Shown: positions 22,544-31,899, counted from the stretch's first letter. The stretch is 33,008 nt of DNA from Gammaproteobacteria bacterium (GCA_028820495.1 JAPPIX010000191.1:1-33008), one strand, 5' to 3'. Translations and numbers: made by a program. The notes: generated from the sequence alone by a model not told the origin.

Positions 22544-23377
22544 ATGCAGACTGAAATTCTCGCGCAAGGGCTGTGCTTTCCCGAGGGTCCGCGCTGGCGT
22601 GACGGTAGGCTCTGGTGCTCCGACATGCATGCCGGCGAAGTCATTACCGTGGACGCTGACGGCACCGTCACGTCCGTCCTCGAAGTGACCAACGACCCAT
22701 CCGGCCTCGGCTGGCTGCCGAACGGCGACCTGCTCGTGGTGTCAATGACCGACCAGCGCCTGCTCGCCTGGAACGGCGAGGCCGTGCGAACCCACGCCAA
22801 CCTGTCGAAGTTGGCCAGCTTCCATCTCAACGACATGGTTGTGGACGGCGCTGGCCGGGCCTACGTCGGCAATTTCGGCTTCGACCTGCACGCTCAAAAG
22901 AAGCCCAAGCCAGCCGAAGTCATCCTAGTGGAGGCGAACGGCGATGCTCGGGTCGTCGCGGACGACATGCTGTTTCCCAACGGCACCGTCATCACCCCGG
23001 ATGGCGACCAGTTGATCGTTGCTGAATCTTGGGGCGCGCGGCTGACTGCCTTCGACCTGGACGCCGACGGCAGCCTGACCAACCGCCGGGTCTGGGCGAC
23101 CCTCGCCGACGGTGGGGTTCCCGACGGAATCTGCCTGGACGAGGCCGATGGCGTTTGGGTGGCCTCCCCGTCCACCAACGAATGCCTGCGCTTGGTCGAG
23201 GGCGGCAAGGTGACCCATCGCGTGTCCACCGACCAAGGCGCCTTTGCCTGCATGCTGGGCGGCACGACCCTGCACATCCTGACCTGCGCGAGCTCCGATC
23301 CGGACGCCTGCCGAAAGAAGCGCTCCGGGCGCATCGAGGTGGTTGAAGCGCCCTACGCAGGGGCTGGACATCCTTAG
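22544..23377 (+). CDS. SMP-30/gluconolactonase (LRE) family beta-propeller protein
   Basis: 277 residues, the usual length of the SMP-30/gluconolactonase family. Landmarks are GLCFPEGPRWRDGRLWCSDMH near the N-terminus (Glu and Asp are usual metal ligands), HLNDMVVDGAGRAYVGNFGFD in the centre and PNGTVITPDGDQLIVAESW plus PDGICLDEADGVWVASP later. Members hydrolyse lactones with a divalent metal in a six-bladed propeller. There is no signal peptide, so it is probably cytoplasmic. It lies 30 bp before an acyl-CoA dehydrogenase on the same strand. The exact lactone cannot be told. Confidence 0.9.
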   Translation: MQTEILAQGLCFPEGPRWRDGRLWCSDMHAGEVITVDADGTVTSVLEVTNDPSGLGWLPNGDLLVVSMTDQRLLAWNGEAVRTHANLSKLASFHLNDMVVDGAGRAYVGNFGFDLHAQKKPKPAEVILVEANGDARVVADDMLFPNGTVITPDGDQLIVAESWGARLTAFDLDADGSLTNRRVWATLADGGVPDGICLDEADGVWVASPSTNECLRLVEGGKVTHRVSTDQGAFACMLGGTTLHILTCASSDPDACRKKRSGRIEVVEAPYAGAGHP

Positions 23378-23383
23378 TCATTA

Positions 23384-23407
23384 GTCAACACCCATGAGTC
23401 AGCACCC

Positions 23408-23411
<4 letters not shown>
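23384..23411 (+). repeat. 14-bp tandem duplication spanning the acyl-CoA dehydrogenase start
   Basis: GTCAACACCCATGA (23384-23397) is followed directly by GTCAGCACCCATGA (23398-23411), one mismatch. Each copy contains an ATG. The first opens a five-codon frame (MSQHP) whose TGA overlaps the second ATG, the gene start. Confidence 0.7.
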
Positions 23412-24565
<1,154 letters not shown>

Positions 24566-24573
24566 TCAAAGCT

Positions 24574-24945
24574 TCACCAAGGCACTACTTGGCGGGTGAA
24601 GGCCACGGCAAAGACGTAGCCGACGCTGAGCAGGGCGCCAAAGAGGCCAACGGACTTGAGGGCGGTCGAACGGCCCCTGAGCGTCAGGACGCCGAAGCCG
24701 ATGTAGGCGGCAAGGCCTGCCAGCTTGGCAGCCAGCCAGCCTTCGACAAGCGAGATCTGGGCCATCACCGCCAAGGCAACCCCGATGGCAAGCAGCGCCG
24801 TGTCGATGATGTGGGGCAGGATGCGCGCCGCCTTCCTCTTGACCAAGGCCCGGCTGGCTTCGTTGGCCGACAGCGACCAGAATGCGCGCAGGATGAAGCC
24901 GATCACCGTGGCATAGGCTAATATGACGTGCATCGTCTTCAGCAT
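24574..24945 (-). CDS. SirB2 family integral membrane protein
   Basis: 123 residues with four hydrophobic helices (about 5-22, 46-64, 70-88 and 98-116). MLKTMHVILAYATVIGFILR with a conserved His in the first helix, RILPHIIDTALLAIG in the second and LAAKLAGLAAYIGFG in the third are typical of SirB2. GAGG five nt before the ATG supports the start. The family is widespread and poorly understood. It is transcribed towards the acyl-CoA dehydrogenase gene and away from the symporter. Confidence 0.88.
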   Translation of the reverse strand: MLKTMHVILAYATVIGFILRAFWSLSANEASRALVKRKAARILPHIIDTALLAIGVALAVMAQISLVEGWLAAKLAGLAAYIGFGVLTLRGRSTALKSVGLFGALLSVGYVFAVAFTRQVVPW

Positions 24946-24989
24946 TCATACCTCGTAATCGCGGCACAAGACCGCCACAAGAATGAGCT

Positions 24990-25003
24990 AGGAGTATCTC
25001 ATT
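24990..25003 (+). promoter_or_regulatory. Shine-Dalgarno AGGAG placed before an ATT codon
   Basis: AGGAG (24990-24994) overlaps an in-frame TAG stop and stands exactly 6 nt before ATT at 25001, in frame with the symporter. The first ATG (25037) has no ribosome-binding site. The spacing decides for ATT as the likely start. Confidence 0.55.
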
Positions 25004-26446
25004 TCCACCGGCATTGATGCAGCCATAGACGCCGCCATGCGCCCCCTGGCCGACGCCGTGTCGGGGTTCATCTTCTTCACCGTGCCGGTGGCCGGCGCCG
25101 AGCTGCCGTTGATCGTCGTCTGGCTGATCTGCGCCGGCGTGTTCTTCACCTGCTACCTGCGGCTGGTGAACATCCGCGGCTTCAAGCACGCCGTGGACCT
25201 GGTGCGCGGCAAGCACAAGGCGCCCGGCGACCCGGGCGAAATCAGCCAATTCCAAGCACTCACCACCGCGGTGTCCGGCACGGTCGGGATCGGCAACATC
25301 GCCGGCGTCGCCGTTGCCATTTCCTTAGGTGGCCCCGGCGCCACCCTGTGGCTCATCGTCGCCGGCTTCCTAGGCATGTCCACCAAGCTTGCGGAATGCA
25401 CCTTGGCAGTCATGTACCGCCGCGAGCGGGACGGCCAGGTGTCCGGCGGCCCCATGCACTACCTGGAGCGCGGCCTCGCGGCGCGCAATTGGCCCAGCGT
25501 GGGCCGTGCCCTCGGCCTGTTCTACGCCGCCGCCATGGTCATCGGCTGCCTTGGCATCGGCAACATGTTTCAGTCCAACCAAGCCACCGCCATCCTCATC
25601 GACGTCACCGGCGGCGCCAACAGCGTCTTCGCCGACCGCGCCTGGCTGGTGGGCCTGCTGCTGGCGGCCGGGGTCGGGTTGGTGATCATCGGCGGCATTC
25701 GCACCATTGCCAACACCACCGCCAAGCTGGTGCCCGCCATGGCCATCCTCTACGTCCTGAGCGCGCTCACCATCATCGCGCTGAACGCCGAGGCGCTGCC
25801 GGACGCCATCGCCGCCATCTGGAACGGCGCCTTCTCTCCCCAAGGGGTCGCCGGCGGCGCCTTGGGGGTGATGATCCTCGGCTTCCGCCGGGCGGTGTTC
25901 TCCAACGAGGCGGGCTTGGGCTCGGCGGCCATCGCCCATGCCGCGGCCCGCACCAAGGAGCCGGTGAGCGAAGGCTTCGTCGCCTTGCTGGAGCCGTTCA
26001 TCGACACCGTGGTGATCTGCACCCTGACGGCGCTGGTGATCATCACCACCGTGTACGACCCGGCACTGGCGGGCAGCGGCGTCAGCGGCATCGAGCTCAC
26101 CACCCGGGCGTTCGCCAGCACCCTGTCCTGGTCGCCGGTCCCGCTGTCCATCGCCGCCATCCTGTTTGCCTACTCCACCATGCTGGCCTGGTCCTACTAC
26201 GGCCTGAAGGCATTCACCTACCTGGTCGGCGAGCGCCGCGGCGCCGATTTGGGCTTCAAGCTGTTCTTTTTGACTTTCGTGGTGCTTGGCAGCAGCATTC
26301 AACTGGGCGCCTTGGTCGATCTGTCAGACGCCTTGGTATTCGTGGTGGCCATTCCCAACCTGTTGGGCCTGTACCTGATGGCCCCGCTGATTCGCCGCGA
26401 GCTGATCGGCTACGAACGGCGACTGCAGCAGGCGACGCGGCCATAG
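25001..26446 (+). CDS. Sodium/alanine:cation symporter (AGCS family), probable ATT start
   Basis: About 481 residues from ATT 25001, or 469 from ATG 25037. The family signature GTVGIGNIAGVAVAISLGGPGATLW is followed by KLAECTLAVMYR, GGPMHYLERGL, GLGSAAIAHAAARTKEPVSEGFVALLEPF (the conserved 'NEAGLGSA' region) and about ten membrane segments. AGCS carriers bring alanine or glycine into the cell with Na+ or H+. The 12 extra residues from ATT (STGIDAAIDAA) look like the N-terminus of relatives and follow a strong AGGAG, whereas ATG 25037 has none. Just upstream ATG 24983 is closed after two codons by TAG, so a premature stop or sequencing error in a longer N-terminus is an alternative. Inner-membrane location is certain; the substrate is likely alanine. 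Confidence 0.93.
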   Translation: MSTGIDAAIDAAMRPLADAVSGFIFFTVPVAGAELPLIVVWLICAGVFFTCYLRLVNIRGFKHAVDLVRGKHKAPGDPGEISQFQALTTAVSGTVGIGNIAGVAVAISLGGPGATLWLIVAGFLGMSTKLAECTLAVMYRRERDGQVSGGPMHYLERGLAARNWPSVGRALGLFYAAAMVIGCLGIGNMFQSNQATAILIDVTGGANSVFADRAWLVGLLLAAGVGLVIIGGIRTIANTTAKLVPAMAILYVLSALTIIALNAEALPDAIAAIWNGAFSPQGVAGGALGVMILGFRRAVFSNEAGLGSAAIAHAAARTKEPVSEGFVALLEPFIDTVVICTLTALVIITTVYDPALAGSGVSGIELTTRAFASTLSWSPVPLSIAAILFAYSTMLAWSYYGLKAFTYLVGERRGADLGFKLFFLTFVVLGSSIQLGALVDLSDALVFVVAIPNLLGLYLMAPLIRRELIGYERRLQQATRP

Positions 26447-26495
26447 AACGCCAAACAGCCAAGACCAACCAAAACGAGGACAATCGCAACGACCC

Positions 26496-27365
26496 ATGGA
26501 AGGACCCACATCGCACATCTACTTCTCGCAACGGCTGCGGCTGCACTACGTCGATTGGGGCAACGAAGGCGCGCCGCCCATGCTGCTGGTGCATGGCGGC
26601 CGCGACCATTGCCGAAACTGGGACTGGGTGGCCCAAGCCTTCCGCGACGACTACCACATCATCGCACCGGACCTGCGCGGACACGGGGATTCCCAATGGC
26701 TGCTCGGCGGCAGCTACGACCACGTGGACTACGTTTACGACATCGCCCAACTCCTGCACCAACGCCAGCACACCCCGGTGACCATTATCAGCCACTCTCT
26801 GGGCGGCTCCATTTCGCTGCTCTATGCTGGCCTCTACCCGGAAACGGTCACTCGCCTGGTGTCCATTGAAGGCATGGGGCCGCCGCCGAGCATCGTGGAG
26901 GAGCGCATCAATCAGCCCCCTGCCGCCCGCCTCACCTCCTGGATCGACGATCTGCGGCGCATCGCCGGGCGCATCCCGCGCCGCTACAAGTCCCTGGAGG
27001 AGGCCTACGAGCGGATGCAGACTGAAAACCCGCACCTCACCGAGGCCCAAGCCCGGCATCTCACCATTCACGGCAGCAACCAGAACGAGGACGGCACCTA
27101 CAGTTGGAAGTTCGACAACTACGTGCGCGCCTTTCCGCCGGTCGGGATGCCTTACGAGGAGCAGCAGCAACTGCACCGACGCATCAGTTGCCCGACGCTG
27201 CTGTTCCACGGCCAGGAAAGCTGGGCCTCCAACCCAGAGGAGGACGGCCGGATCGACAACTTCCAAAACGCCCAGGTGGCCAGCGTCGCCAACGCCGGGC
27301 ATTGGGTCCACCATGACCAGCTTGACGAGTTCCTCAGCATCACCCGGGCCTTTCTGGCAGGCTGA
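26496..27365 (+). CDS. Alpha/beta hydrolase
   Basis: 289 residues with the alpha/beta-hydrolase pattern: LRLHYVDWGNEGAPPMLLVH, the oxyanion motif HGG (33-35), APDLRGHGDSQW, nucleophile elbow SHSLGG with Ser101, an acid candidate in LLFHGQES, and the catalytic His269 in AGHWVHHDQ. The elbow has Ser rather than Gly at its first position, an accepted variant. No signal peptide is present. It follows the symporter by 49 bp and precedes the CinA-like fusion by 3 bp, so these three probably share a transcript. It may be an esterase, epoxide hydrolase or C-C hydrolase; the substrate is unknown. Confidence 0.9.
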   Translation: MEGPTSHIYFSQRLRLHYVDWGNEGAPPMLLVHGGRDHCRNWDWVAQAFRDDYHIIAPDLRGHGDSQWLLGGSYDHVDYVYDIAQLLHQRQHTPVTIISHSLGGSISLLYAGLYPETVTRLVSIEGMGPPPSIVEERINQPPAARLTSWIDDLRRIAGRIPRRYKSLEEAYERMQTENPHLTEAQARHLTIHGSNQNEDGTYSWKFDNYVRAFPPVGMPYEEQQQLHRRISCPTLLFHGQESWASNPEEDGRIDNFQNAQVASVANAGHWVHHDQLDEFLSITRAFLAG

Positions 27366-27368
27366 CCA

Positions 27369-28439
27369 ATGAGTGAACGGGCCCGGCTGCTGCACGACAG
27401 CCCGTGGCAGGGGGTCTTGCACCTGACCGGCGGCGGCACCGGCATGCTCAGCGAGCTGCTCGGCGAAGCCGGCGCCTCCCGAACCCTCATCGAGGCCCGG
27501 ATTCCCTACGCCGAAGGCAGCTTGGAAACCCTGCTCGGTGGCCGCCCGGACCAAGCTTGCAGCGCACCCACCGCCCGCGCCCTGGCCATGGCCGCCTTCC
27601 AACGCGCCTTGCATCACGGCGCCCGGCCCGCCTTCGGCTTCGGCGTCACGGCCAGCCTCGCCACCGATCGGCCGAAGCGGGGCCCTTGCCGCGCCCATCT
27701 CGCGGTGCAGACCCTAGGCCACACCGCCCAGACGCAAATTGCACTGCGCGGCGAGCGCGCCGCCCAAGAGTCGGCCTTGGTGAAGTTCGCATGGCAAACC
27801 CTGCTGGGCGCCCTCGATCTGGGCAGCGTTCCGCAGGCACCGATTGACCAAGTGGCCGCCCCGCTCGAGTGGCAAGCCCTGATTTCCGGCGAGCGCCGGT
27901 CAACGTCCGCAAACGAGGCGGCGAAGCTCATCCTGCCCGGTTCGTTCAACCCGCTGCACGACGGCCATGAGCGCATGATGGCCGTTGCTGAAGCCCGGCT
28001 TGGGCAAGCGGGCGTCTTCGAGCTCTCCGTGGAAAACCCCGACAAGCCGTTGCTCGACTACATCGAAATCGAAAAGCGGCAAAGCCACTTCGACCGTCCC
28101 CTGCTGTTGACCCGGCTGCCCACCTTCCGCGACAAGGCGGATGAATTTCCCGGCGCCACTTTCGCGGTGGGCATCGACACCCTGCTGCGCATCGCCGACC
28201 CGCGCTACTACGGCGGCGCAGCGCAGCGCGATGCAGCCGTGGCCGCCATGCTCGATGCCGGCGTGTCGTTTTTGGTCTTCGGCCGCCTCATTGACGGCAC
28301 TTTCCAGAACTTGAGCCACGCCATCCTGCCGGAGGCCCTGCGCGGCGTTTGCACGGAAGTTTCCGAGGACGAGTTCCGCGCCGACCTCTCCTCCACCGAC
28401 CTCCGCCGCCGGACTACTCCAGATCCTCCAGCCGCCTAG
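27369..28439 (+). CDS. Fusion of a CinA-C-like domain and a NadD-like nucleotidyltransferase domain
   Basis: 356 residues. The N-terminal part (about 15-165) resembles the C-terminal domain of CinA/PncC: LTGGGTGMLSELL, EARIPYAEGSLETLLGG and FGFGVTASLATDRPKRG. The C-terminal part (about 185-356) has the nucleotidyltransferase signature GSFNPLHDGH and the late SSTDLRRR (family SxTxxR). PncC deamidates nicotinamide mononucleotide and NadD-like enzymes adenylate nicotinate mononucleotide, so a joint role in pyridine-nucleotide salvage fits, but neither activity is proven here. It starts 3 nt after the hydrolase stop. Its 3' end overlaps the convergent Fpg-family gene by 26 bp. Confidence 0.85.
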   Translation: MSERARLLHDSPWQGVLHLTGGGTGMLSELLGEAGASRTLIEARIPYAEGSLETLLGGRPDQACSAPTARALAMAAFQRALHHGARPAFGFGVTASLATDRPKRGPCRAHLAVQTLGHTAQTQIALRGERAAQESALVKFAWQTLLGALDLGSVPQAPIDQVAAPLEWQALISGERRSTSANEAAKLILPGSFNPLHDGHERMMAVAEARLGQAGVFELSVENPDKPLLDYIEIEKRQSHFDRPLLLTRLPTFRDKADEFPGATFAVGIDTLLRIADPRYYGGAAQRDAAVAAMLDAGVSFLVFGRLIDGTFQNLSHAILPEALRGVCTEVSEDEFRADLSSTDLRRRTTPDPPAA

Positions 28440-29385
28440 GCCAGTTGTCCTTCAGCAGGCGTGACAGGGAGCGGTCGGCCAGCAACCGGCCATCGGTCTG
28501 GCAGCGGGCGCAGTAGTTGGCTTCGTTCTCCGCATAGACGATGCGCTGCACCGGGGACCCGCAAAGCGGGCAGGGCTGGCGGTACTTGCCATGCACGGCC
28601 ATCTCCTTGTGGAAGGCGGTGACCTTGGCCGGGAACTTGTCTCCCGCCTCGCGGCGCAGGCGCTCGGTCCATTCCGTCAGCACCGATCGACAGGCGTTAA
28701 ACAGCCGCTCCGCCTCCTCATCGCTGAGCGCTCCGGCCCGCTTGAACGGCGACATGCCGGCTGTGAGCAGGATCTCATCGGAGTAAGCGTTGCCGATGCC
28801 CGCCAGCACCCGCTGGTCGGTCAGCGCCCGCTTGAGGGTGTGGTTGGCGTTGCGCAGACGGTTTGCAAACGCATCCAGATCAGCTTGCAGCACCTCCAGT
28901 CCGCCCGGGTCCAGGGCTGCCAACGCCGCCCGCCCCCGCACGAGGCGCAGGGCGGCGCGCTTCTTCTTGCTGGCCTCCGTGAAGACCAGCGTGCCGGTCG
29001 AGAAGTCGAACAACGCCAGCACGTTGCGGCCTGGCTTGCGCACACCTCTCTTTGGACCATTGGAGGCGGCCCCGCCGCGGCCCGGTTGCGCCTTCGACTC
29101 GGGCGGCGCGCCATTCTGGGGCAAGCTAAGGGCTTCCGCGCGCCATTGCAGGCGCCCGGAGATCATCAGGTGCATGACCATGAAGCAGTCGCCTTCAAAC
29201 TCAAGCACGATCTGCTTCGCCAACCGGCTGACACCCTGCACGCGCAGTCCGCTTACCTCATCCACGCTGGGCGTCACCGAACGCAGCACGAAAGGGCTCT
29301 TGAGGCGCACCCGCTCCAGGGTGGCGCCGGCCAGCCGGGCTTCAAGGTGCTCCAAGTAAACGGTGAGATCCGGCATCTCAGGCAC
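28414..29385 (-). CDS. Fpg/Nei-family DNA glycosylase (formamidopyrimidine-DNA glycosylase-like)
   Basis: 323 residues when started at GTG 29385. That start yields MPEMPDLTVYLEHLE, with the Pro and Glu after Met that the family needs for Schiff-base and acid catalysis; ATG 29376 would lose them. A GGAGG lies 9 nt upstream. Further landmarks are HLMISGRLQW, the helix-two-turn-helix around GIGNAYSDEILLTAGMSPF, and a C-terminal zinc finger CPLC...CARC. A Lys/Arg-rich insert near residues 115-135 is longer than in typical Fpg. The enzyme should excise oxidised purines or pyrimidines from DNA and nick the strand. The start overlaps the MATE gene stop by 8 bp, so the two are co-transcribed. Confidence 0.9.
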   Translation of the reverse strand: MPEMPDLTVYLEHLEARLAGATLERVRLKSPFVLRSVTPSVDEVSGLRVQGVSRLAKQIVLEFEGDCFMVMHLMISGRLQWRAEALSLPQNGAPPESKAQPGRGGAASNGPKRGVRKPGRNVLALFDFSTGTLVFTEASKKKRAALRLVRGRAALAALDPGGLEVLQADLDAFANRLRNANHTLKRALTDQRVLAGIGNAYSDEILLTAGMSPFKRAGALSDEEAERLFNACRSVLTEWTERLRREAGDKFPAKVTAFHKEMAVHGKYRQPCPLCGSPVQRIVYAENEANYCARCQTDGRLLADRSLSRLLKDNWPRRLEDLE

Positions 29386-30754
29386 GTTGAGGATCCTCCA
29401 TGGAAATAGCCGTGCGCCATCGGCCGCGGCGAAAGCGCACGACCAGCATGACGGCCTTGACCAAAAAGTCGCCCACCATGGCCGAGTACACCCAAACCAC
29501 GGGAAGCTCCATATAGGTGAACAGCACAGCCAAGCCGCAACGCACGCCAATCAGGCCGCACAAGGTGGCGATCAGCGGAAAGCGCGTGTCGCCAGCGCCG
29601 CGCAGGGCGCCGCCCAGCGCGAACTCCACCGCCAGCAAGGGCATCATGGCACCCAACACGTAGATCAGGATGATGGTGTAGCGCACGGTCAAGGGCTCAT
29701 CGCCAATGAAGTAAGCCGCCAACTCCCCCGCGAAAAGCGCCACCAGAAAGCCCAAGCCGCCCATGGTCAGGGTAGCCAGGGCGCAGGCCCGCCAGCCGCT
29801 GCGCACCGCGCCCGGATAGTCGCCGGCACCGAGATGCTGGCCCACCAAGGTGGAGCCGGCGATGGAGAAGCCGAAGCCCACGGTGATGCAGACCATCAAC
29901 AGGTTGCCGCCCACGTTGTAGGCGGCGAAGGCTTCGGTGCCGTAGAAGTTGCCGATCAGCATCAGAAAAATGAAGAAGCCCACTTGGAACACCACCTGCT
30001 CGGCCGCGGCGGGATAGCCAATGTCGAGCAGGCGGCGCAGCCGAGCCCGCCGCCACCAGCCGCTGCCGACGTGGCGAACGCGAAACTTCTGGTTCAGCCA
30101 CAGGGCCAGCAACACCCCGCCGCCGACGCTGAAGGAAATCCCCGCCGCCGCGGCGACCCCCGCCACCCCCAAGGCCGGAAAACCGTAATGGCCGAAGATC
30201 AGCACGTAGAGCAGGGGCAGGTTAAGCACATTGACGCCAATCCCGATCCACAACGGCGACCAGGCGTCTCCGGAGGCGCGCAACGCGGCGCTCAGTATGA
30301 AATTGACGGCAAAGGCGAGGTTGAACCAACTGAACATGCGGATGTTGGATGCCGCCAAGTCCAAGGTCACCGGATCCAAACCGAAGAGGCTGGCCACTGG
30401 CCGTGCGGCAGTGACCCCGATCACCATGACCACCAAGGCGAACACCCCCGCCAACGCTAGCGATGCCATGGTGACGCGGCTGGCCTCGTTGTAATCCCCA
30501 GCGCCCCAAGCCCGGGCGACGAGCGCAGTAGTGCCGGCGCTGACTGCAATCAAGACCGCCTGCATGGCGAAGAACACCCGTTGACCCGCGCCGACGGCAG
30601 CCAGCGCCTCCGGGCCGAGCACGCCGACGAACTTGGTCTGCACCAAGGCGACTGCGCTGAAAGCCACATTGCCGACAATGGACGGAAACGCCAACGCCCA
30701 GACGCCAGGCGGCTGCTGGTCTGCGGGTCTCGGCGTGGATGTTGGCGTGGACAC
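29378..30754 (-). CDS. MATE family multidrug/Na+ or H+ antiporter
   Basis: 458 residues from GTG 30754, twelve predicted membrane helices in two halves. Family landmarks: WALAFPSIVGNVAFSAVALV at the start of helix 1, LGPEALAAVG, AWGAGDYNEASRVT in the first half, LVGQHLGAGDYPGAVRSG in the second half, and GALRGAGDTRFPL after helix 10. MATE exporters expel cationic drugs or metabolites in exchange for Na+ or H+. The GTG start has only a distant GGAG (13 nt), so a different start within the first 15 residues is possible. It is first in a two-gene operon with the DNA glycosylase. A REP pair lies in the divergent region upstream. Confidence 0.92.
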   Translation of the reverse strand: MSTPTSTPRPADQQPPGVWALAFPSIVGNVAFSAVALVQTKFVGVLGPEALAAVGAGQRVFFAMQAVLIAVSAGTTALVARAWGAGDYNEASRVTMASLALAGVFALVVMVIGVTAARPVASLFGLDPVTLDLAASNIRMFSWFNLAFAVNFILSAALRASGDAWSPLWIGIGVNVLNLPLLYVLIFGHYGFPALGVAGVAAAAGISFSVGGGVLLALWLNQKFRVRHVGSGWWRRARLRRLLDIGYPAAAEQVVFQVGFFIFLMLIGNFYGTEAFAAYNVGGNLLMVCITVGFGFSIAGSTLVGQHLGAGDYPGAVRSGWRACALATLTMGGLGFLVALFAGELAAYFIGDEPLTVRYTIILIYVLGAMMPLLAVEFALGGALRGAGDTRFPLIATLCGLIGVRCGLAVLFTYMELPVVWVYSAMVGDFLVKAVMLVVRFRRGRWRTAISMEDPQRA

Positions 30755-30819
30755 GATTAGCTATCGGCTCCGTTCGATTCGGGTCAGGCTTAGAATCCGG
30801 CGACCTGCCAAGTGCCGTT

Positions 30820-30900
30820 TCGAGGGCGGGACGCCCTCGCTCCAAAGTGCCACGCCCAGTCCCATAGTCGTCCCCCGGAGCGAGGGCATCCCGCCCTCGA
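30820..30900. repeat. REP pair (REPIN), copy 3
   Basis: A reverse unit at 30820-30843 and a forward GGAG-headed unit at 30877-30900 (one change, A for G, next to the loop) face each other across 33 bp. The spacer resembles that of copy 1 (34 bp), so the two doublets descend from one element. It lies between the divergent MATE and crotonase genes. Flanking inverted arms, if any, are only short and gapped (for example TTCGATTCGGGT against TTTGATTCAGGT). Confidence 0.85.
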
Positions 30901-31005
30901 TTGAGTCCTGGCGGCAACCTGAATCAAACTGAGCCACTCTCCACGATTGCATGCTGCCTCGCCCGATAGGCTAACATGCGCGTTTTGCTTGATGAGGGAC
31001 GCCTG

Positions 31006-31815
31006 ATGAGTGAAGAACGCCGTTACGCCGACATTTCGGTGACGCGGAGCGGCCATGTGGCCACCGTCGAAATCCAGCGGCCGCCGCACAACTTCTTCGA
31101 CCACAGCCTGATCGGACAGATCGCCGACGCCTTCGACGGCCTCGACGAGGATCCCGAGTGCCGGGCCATCGTGCTGGCCGCGCAGGGCAGGTCGTTCTGC
31201 GCCGGGGCCAATTTCGGCAGCGGCCAAGCCGGAGGCGGCGGCAGCTCTGATTTTACCGAGGAGGGCTTCAAGAACACCACCGGCAAGCTGTACCGGGAAG
31301 CCGCTCGCCTGTACGGCAACAAGAAGCCCATCATCGGCGCCATCCAGGGCGCGGCCATCGGCGGCGGCCTCGGCCTGTCCTTGGTGCCGGATTTTCGGGT
31401 CGCCTCCCCCCAAGCGCGATTCGGCGCCAACTTCGTCAAGCTGGGCATCCATCAAGGCTTCGGCATCTCGGTCACCCTGCCGCGCCTGGTCGGCCAGCAG
31501 GCTGCCAACCTGATGCTCTACACCGGGCGGCGGCTGAATGGCGAGCAGGCCCTGGAGATCGGCTTGGTGGACATCCTGGTCGAACCGGAGGACTTGCGTG
31601 CCCGTGCTGTCGAGCTAGCCCAGGAAATTGCCGAAAACGCGCCCTTGGCGATCGTTTCCGTACGGGCCACGATGCGCGCCGGGCTGGCCGAGGCCGTGGC
31701 CGAAGCCACCGAGCACGAGCTGGCCGAACAGCAGTGGCTCAGGGCCACCAAAGACGCTGGCGAGGGCATCCGCGCGGTCGCGGAACGGCGCCCAGGCAAT
31801 TTCGTCGGCGCTTAA
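31006..31815 (+). CDS. Crotonase-fold (enoyl-CoA hydratase/isomerase-like) protein lacking both usual catalytic Glu
   Basis: 269 residues. The CoA-binding and oxyanion-hole parts are intact: GRSFCAGANF (about 62-70) and IQGAAIGGGLGLSLVPDFRV (113-132). In classical hydratase the first catalytic Glu follows GGGC; here that position is Gly123. The second lies in the LPEVKLG segment; here the segment reads ANFVKLG with Phe143. The protein is thus unlikely to hydrate enoyl-CoA by the standard mechanism and may be an isomerase, a hydrolase or another crotonase. ATG 31006 starts at the family N-terminus with AGGGA upstream; ATG 30976 (TAGG five nt upstream) would add ten residues. The stop codon lies inside a tandem repeat. 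Confidence 0.9.
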   Translation: MSEERRYADISVTRSGHVATVEIQRPPHNFFDHSLIGQIADAFDGLDEDPECRAIVLAAQGRSFCAGANFGSGQAGGGGSSDFTEEGFKNTTGKLYREAARLYGNKKPIIGAIQGAAIGGGLGLSLVPDFRVASPQARFGANFVKLGIHQGFGISVTLPRLVGQQAANLMLYTGRRLNGEQALEIGLVDILVEPEDLRARAVELAQEIAENAPLAIVSVRATMRAGLAEAVAEATEHELAEQQWLRATKDAGEGIRAVAERRPGNFVGA

Positions 31816-31880
31816 TCGCCGCAAAAAAGAACCGCTTAATCGCCGCAAAAAAAGAACCGCTTAATCGCCGCAAAAAAAGA
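31810..31880 (+). repeat. Tandem A-tract repeat, three units of 24-25 bp
   Basis: The unit GCTTAATCGCCGCAAAAAA followed by GAACC occurs at 31810-31833 and 31834-31858, and incompletely at 31859-31880. The first unit contains the crotonase codon GCT and stop TAA, and each later unit repeats that GCTTAA. The A-run is 6 nt in the first unit and 7 in the others. It looks like a slippage-driven duplication of the gene's very end. Confidence 0.85.
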
Positions 31881-31899
31881 CGCCTAGCCGAGAGGCGTC
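31879..31899 (-). terminator. Intrinsic terminator facing the minus strand
   Basis: GACGCCT / 7-nt loop / AGGCGTC gives a 7-bp stem. Read on the minus strand it is followed immediately by seven T, a textbook rho-independent terminator; on the plus strand no T-run follows. No minus-strand gene was found to its right, so it may stop antisense transcription or end a small RNA. Confidence 0.6.

Noticed and set aside
25348-26781. Plus-strand open frame of 477 codons
   Set aside because: Out-of-frame reading of the symporter and hydrolase genes, almost only Arg, His, Gly and Ala; no domain.
26256-27698. Minus-strand open frame of 480 codons
   Set aside because: It spans antisense parts of the symporter, the alpha/beta hydrolase and the CinA-like fusion, all well-supported plus-strand genes.
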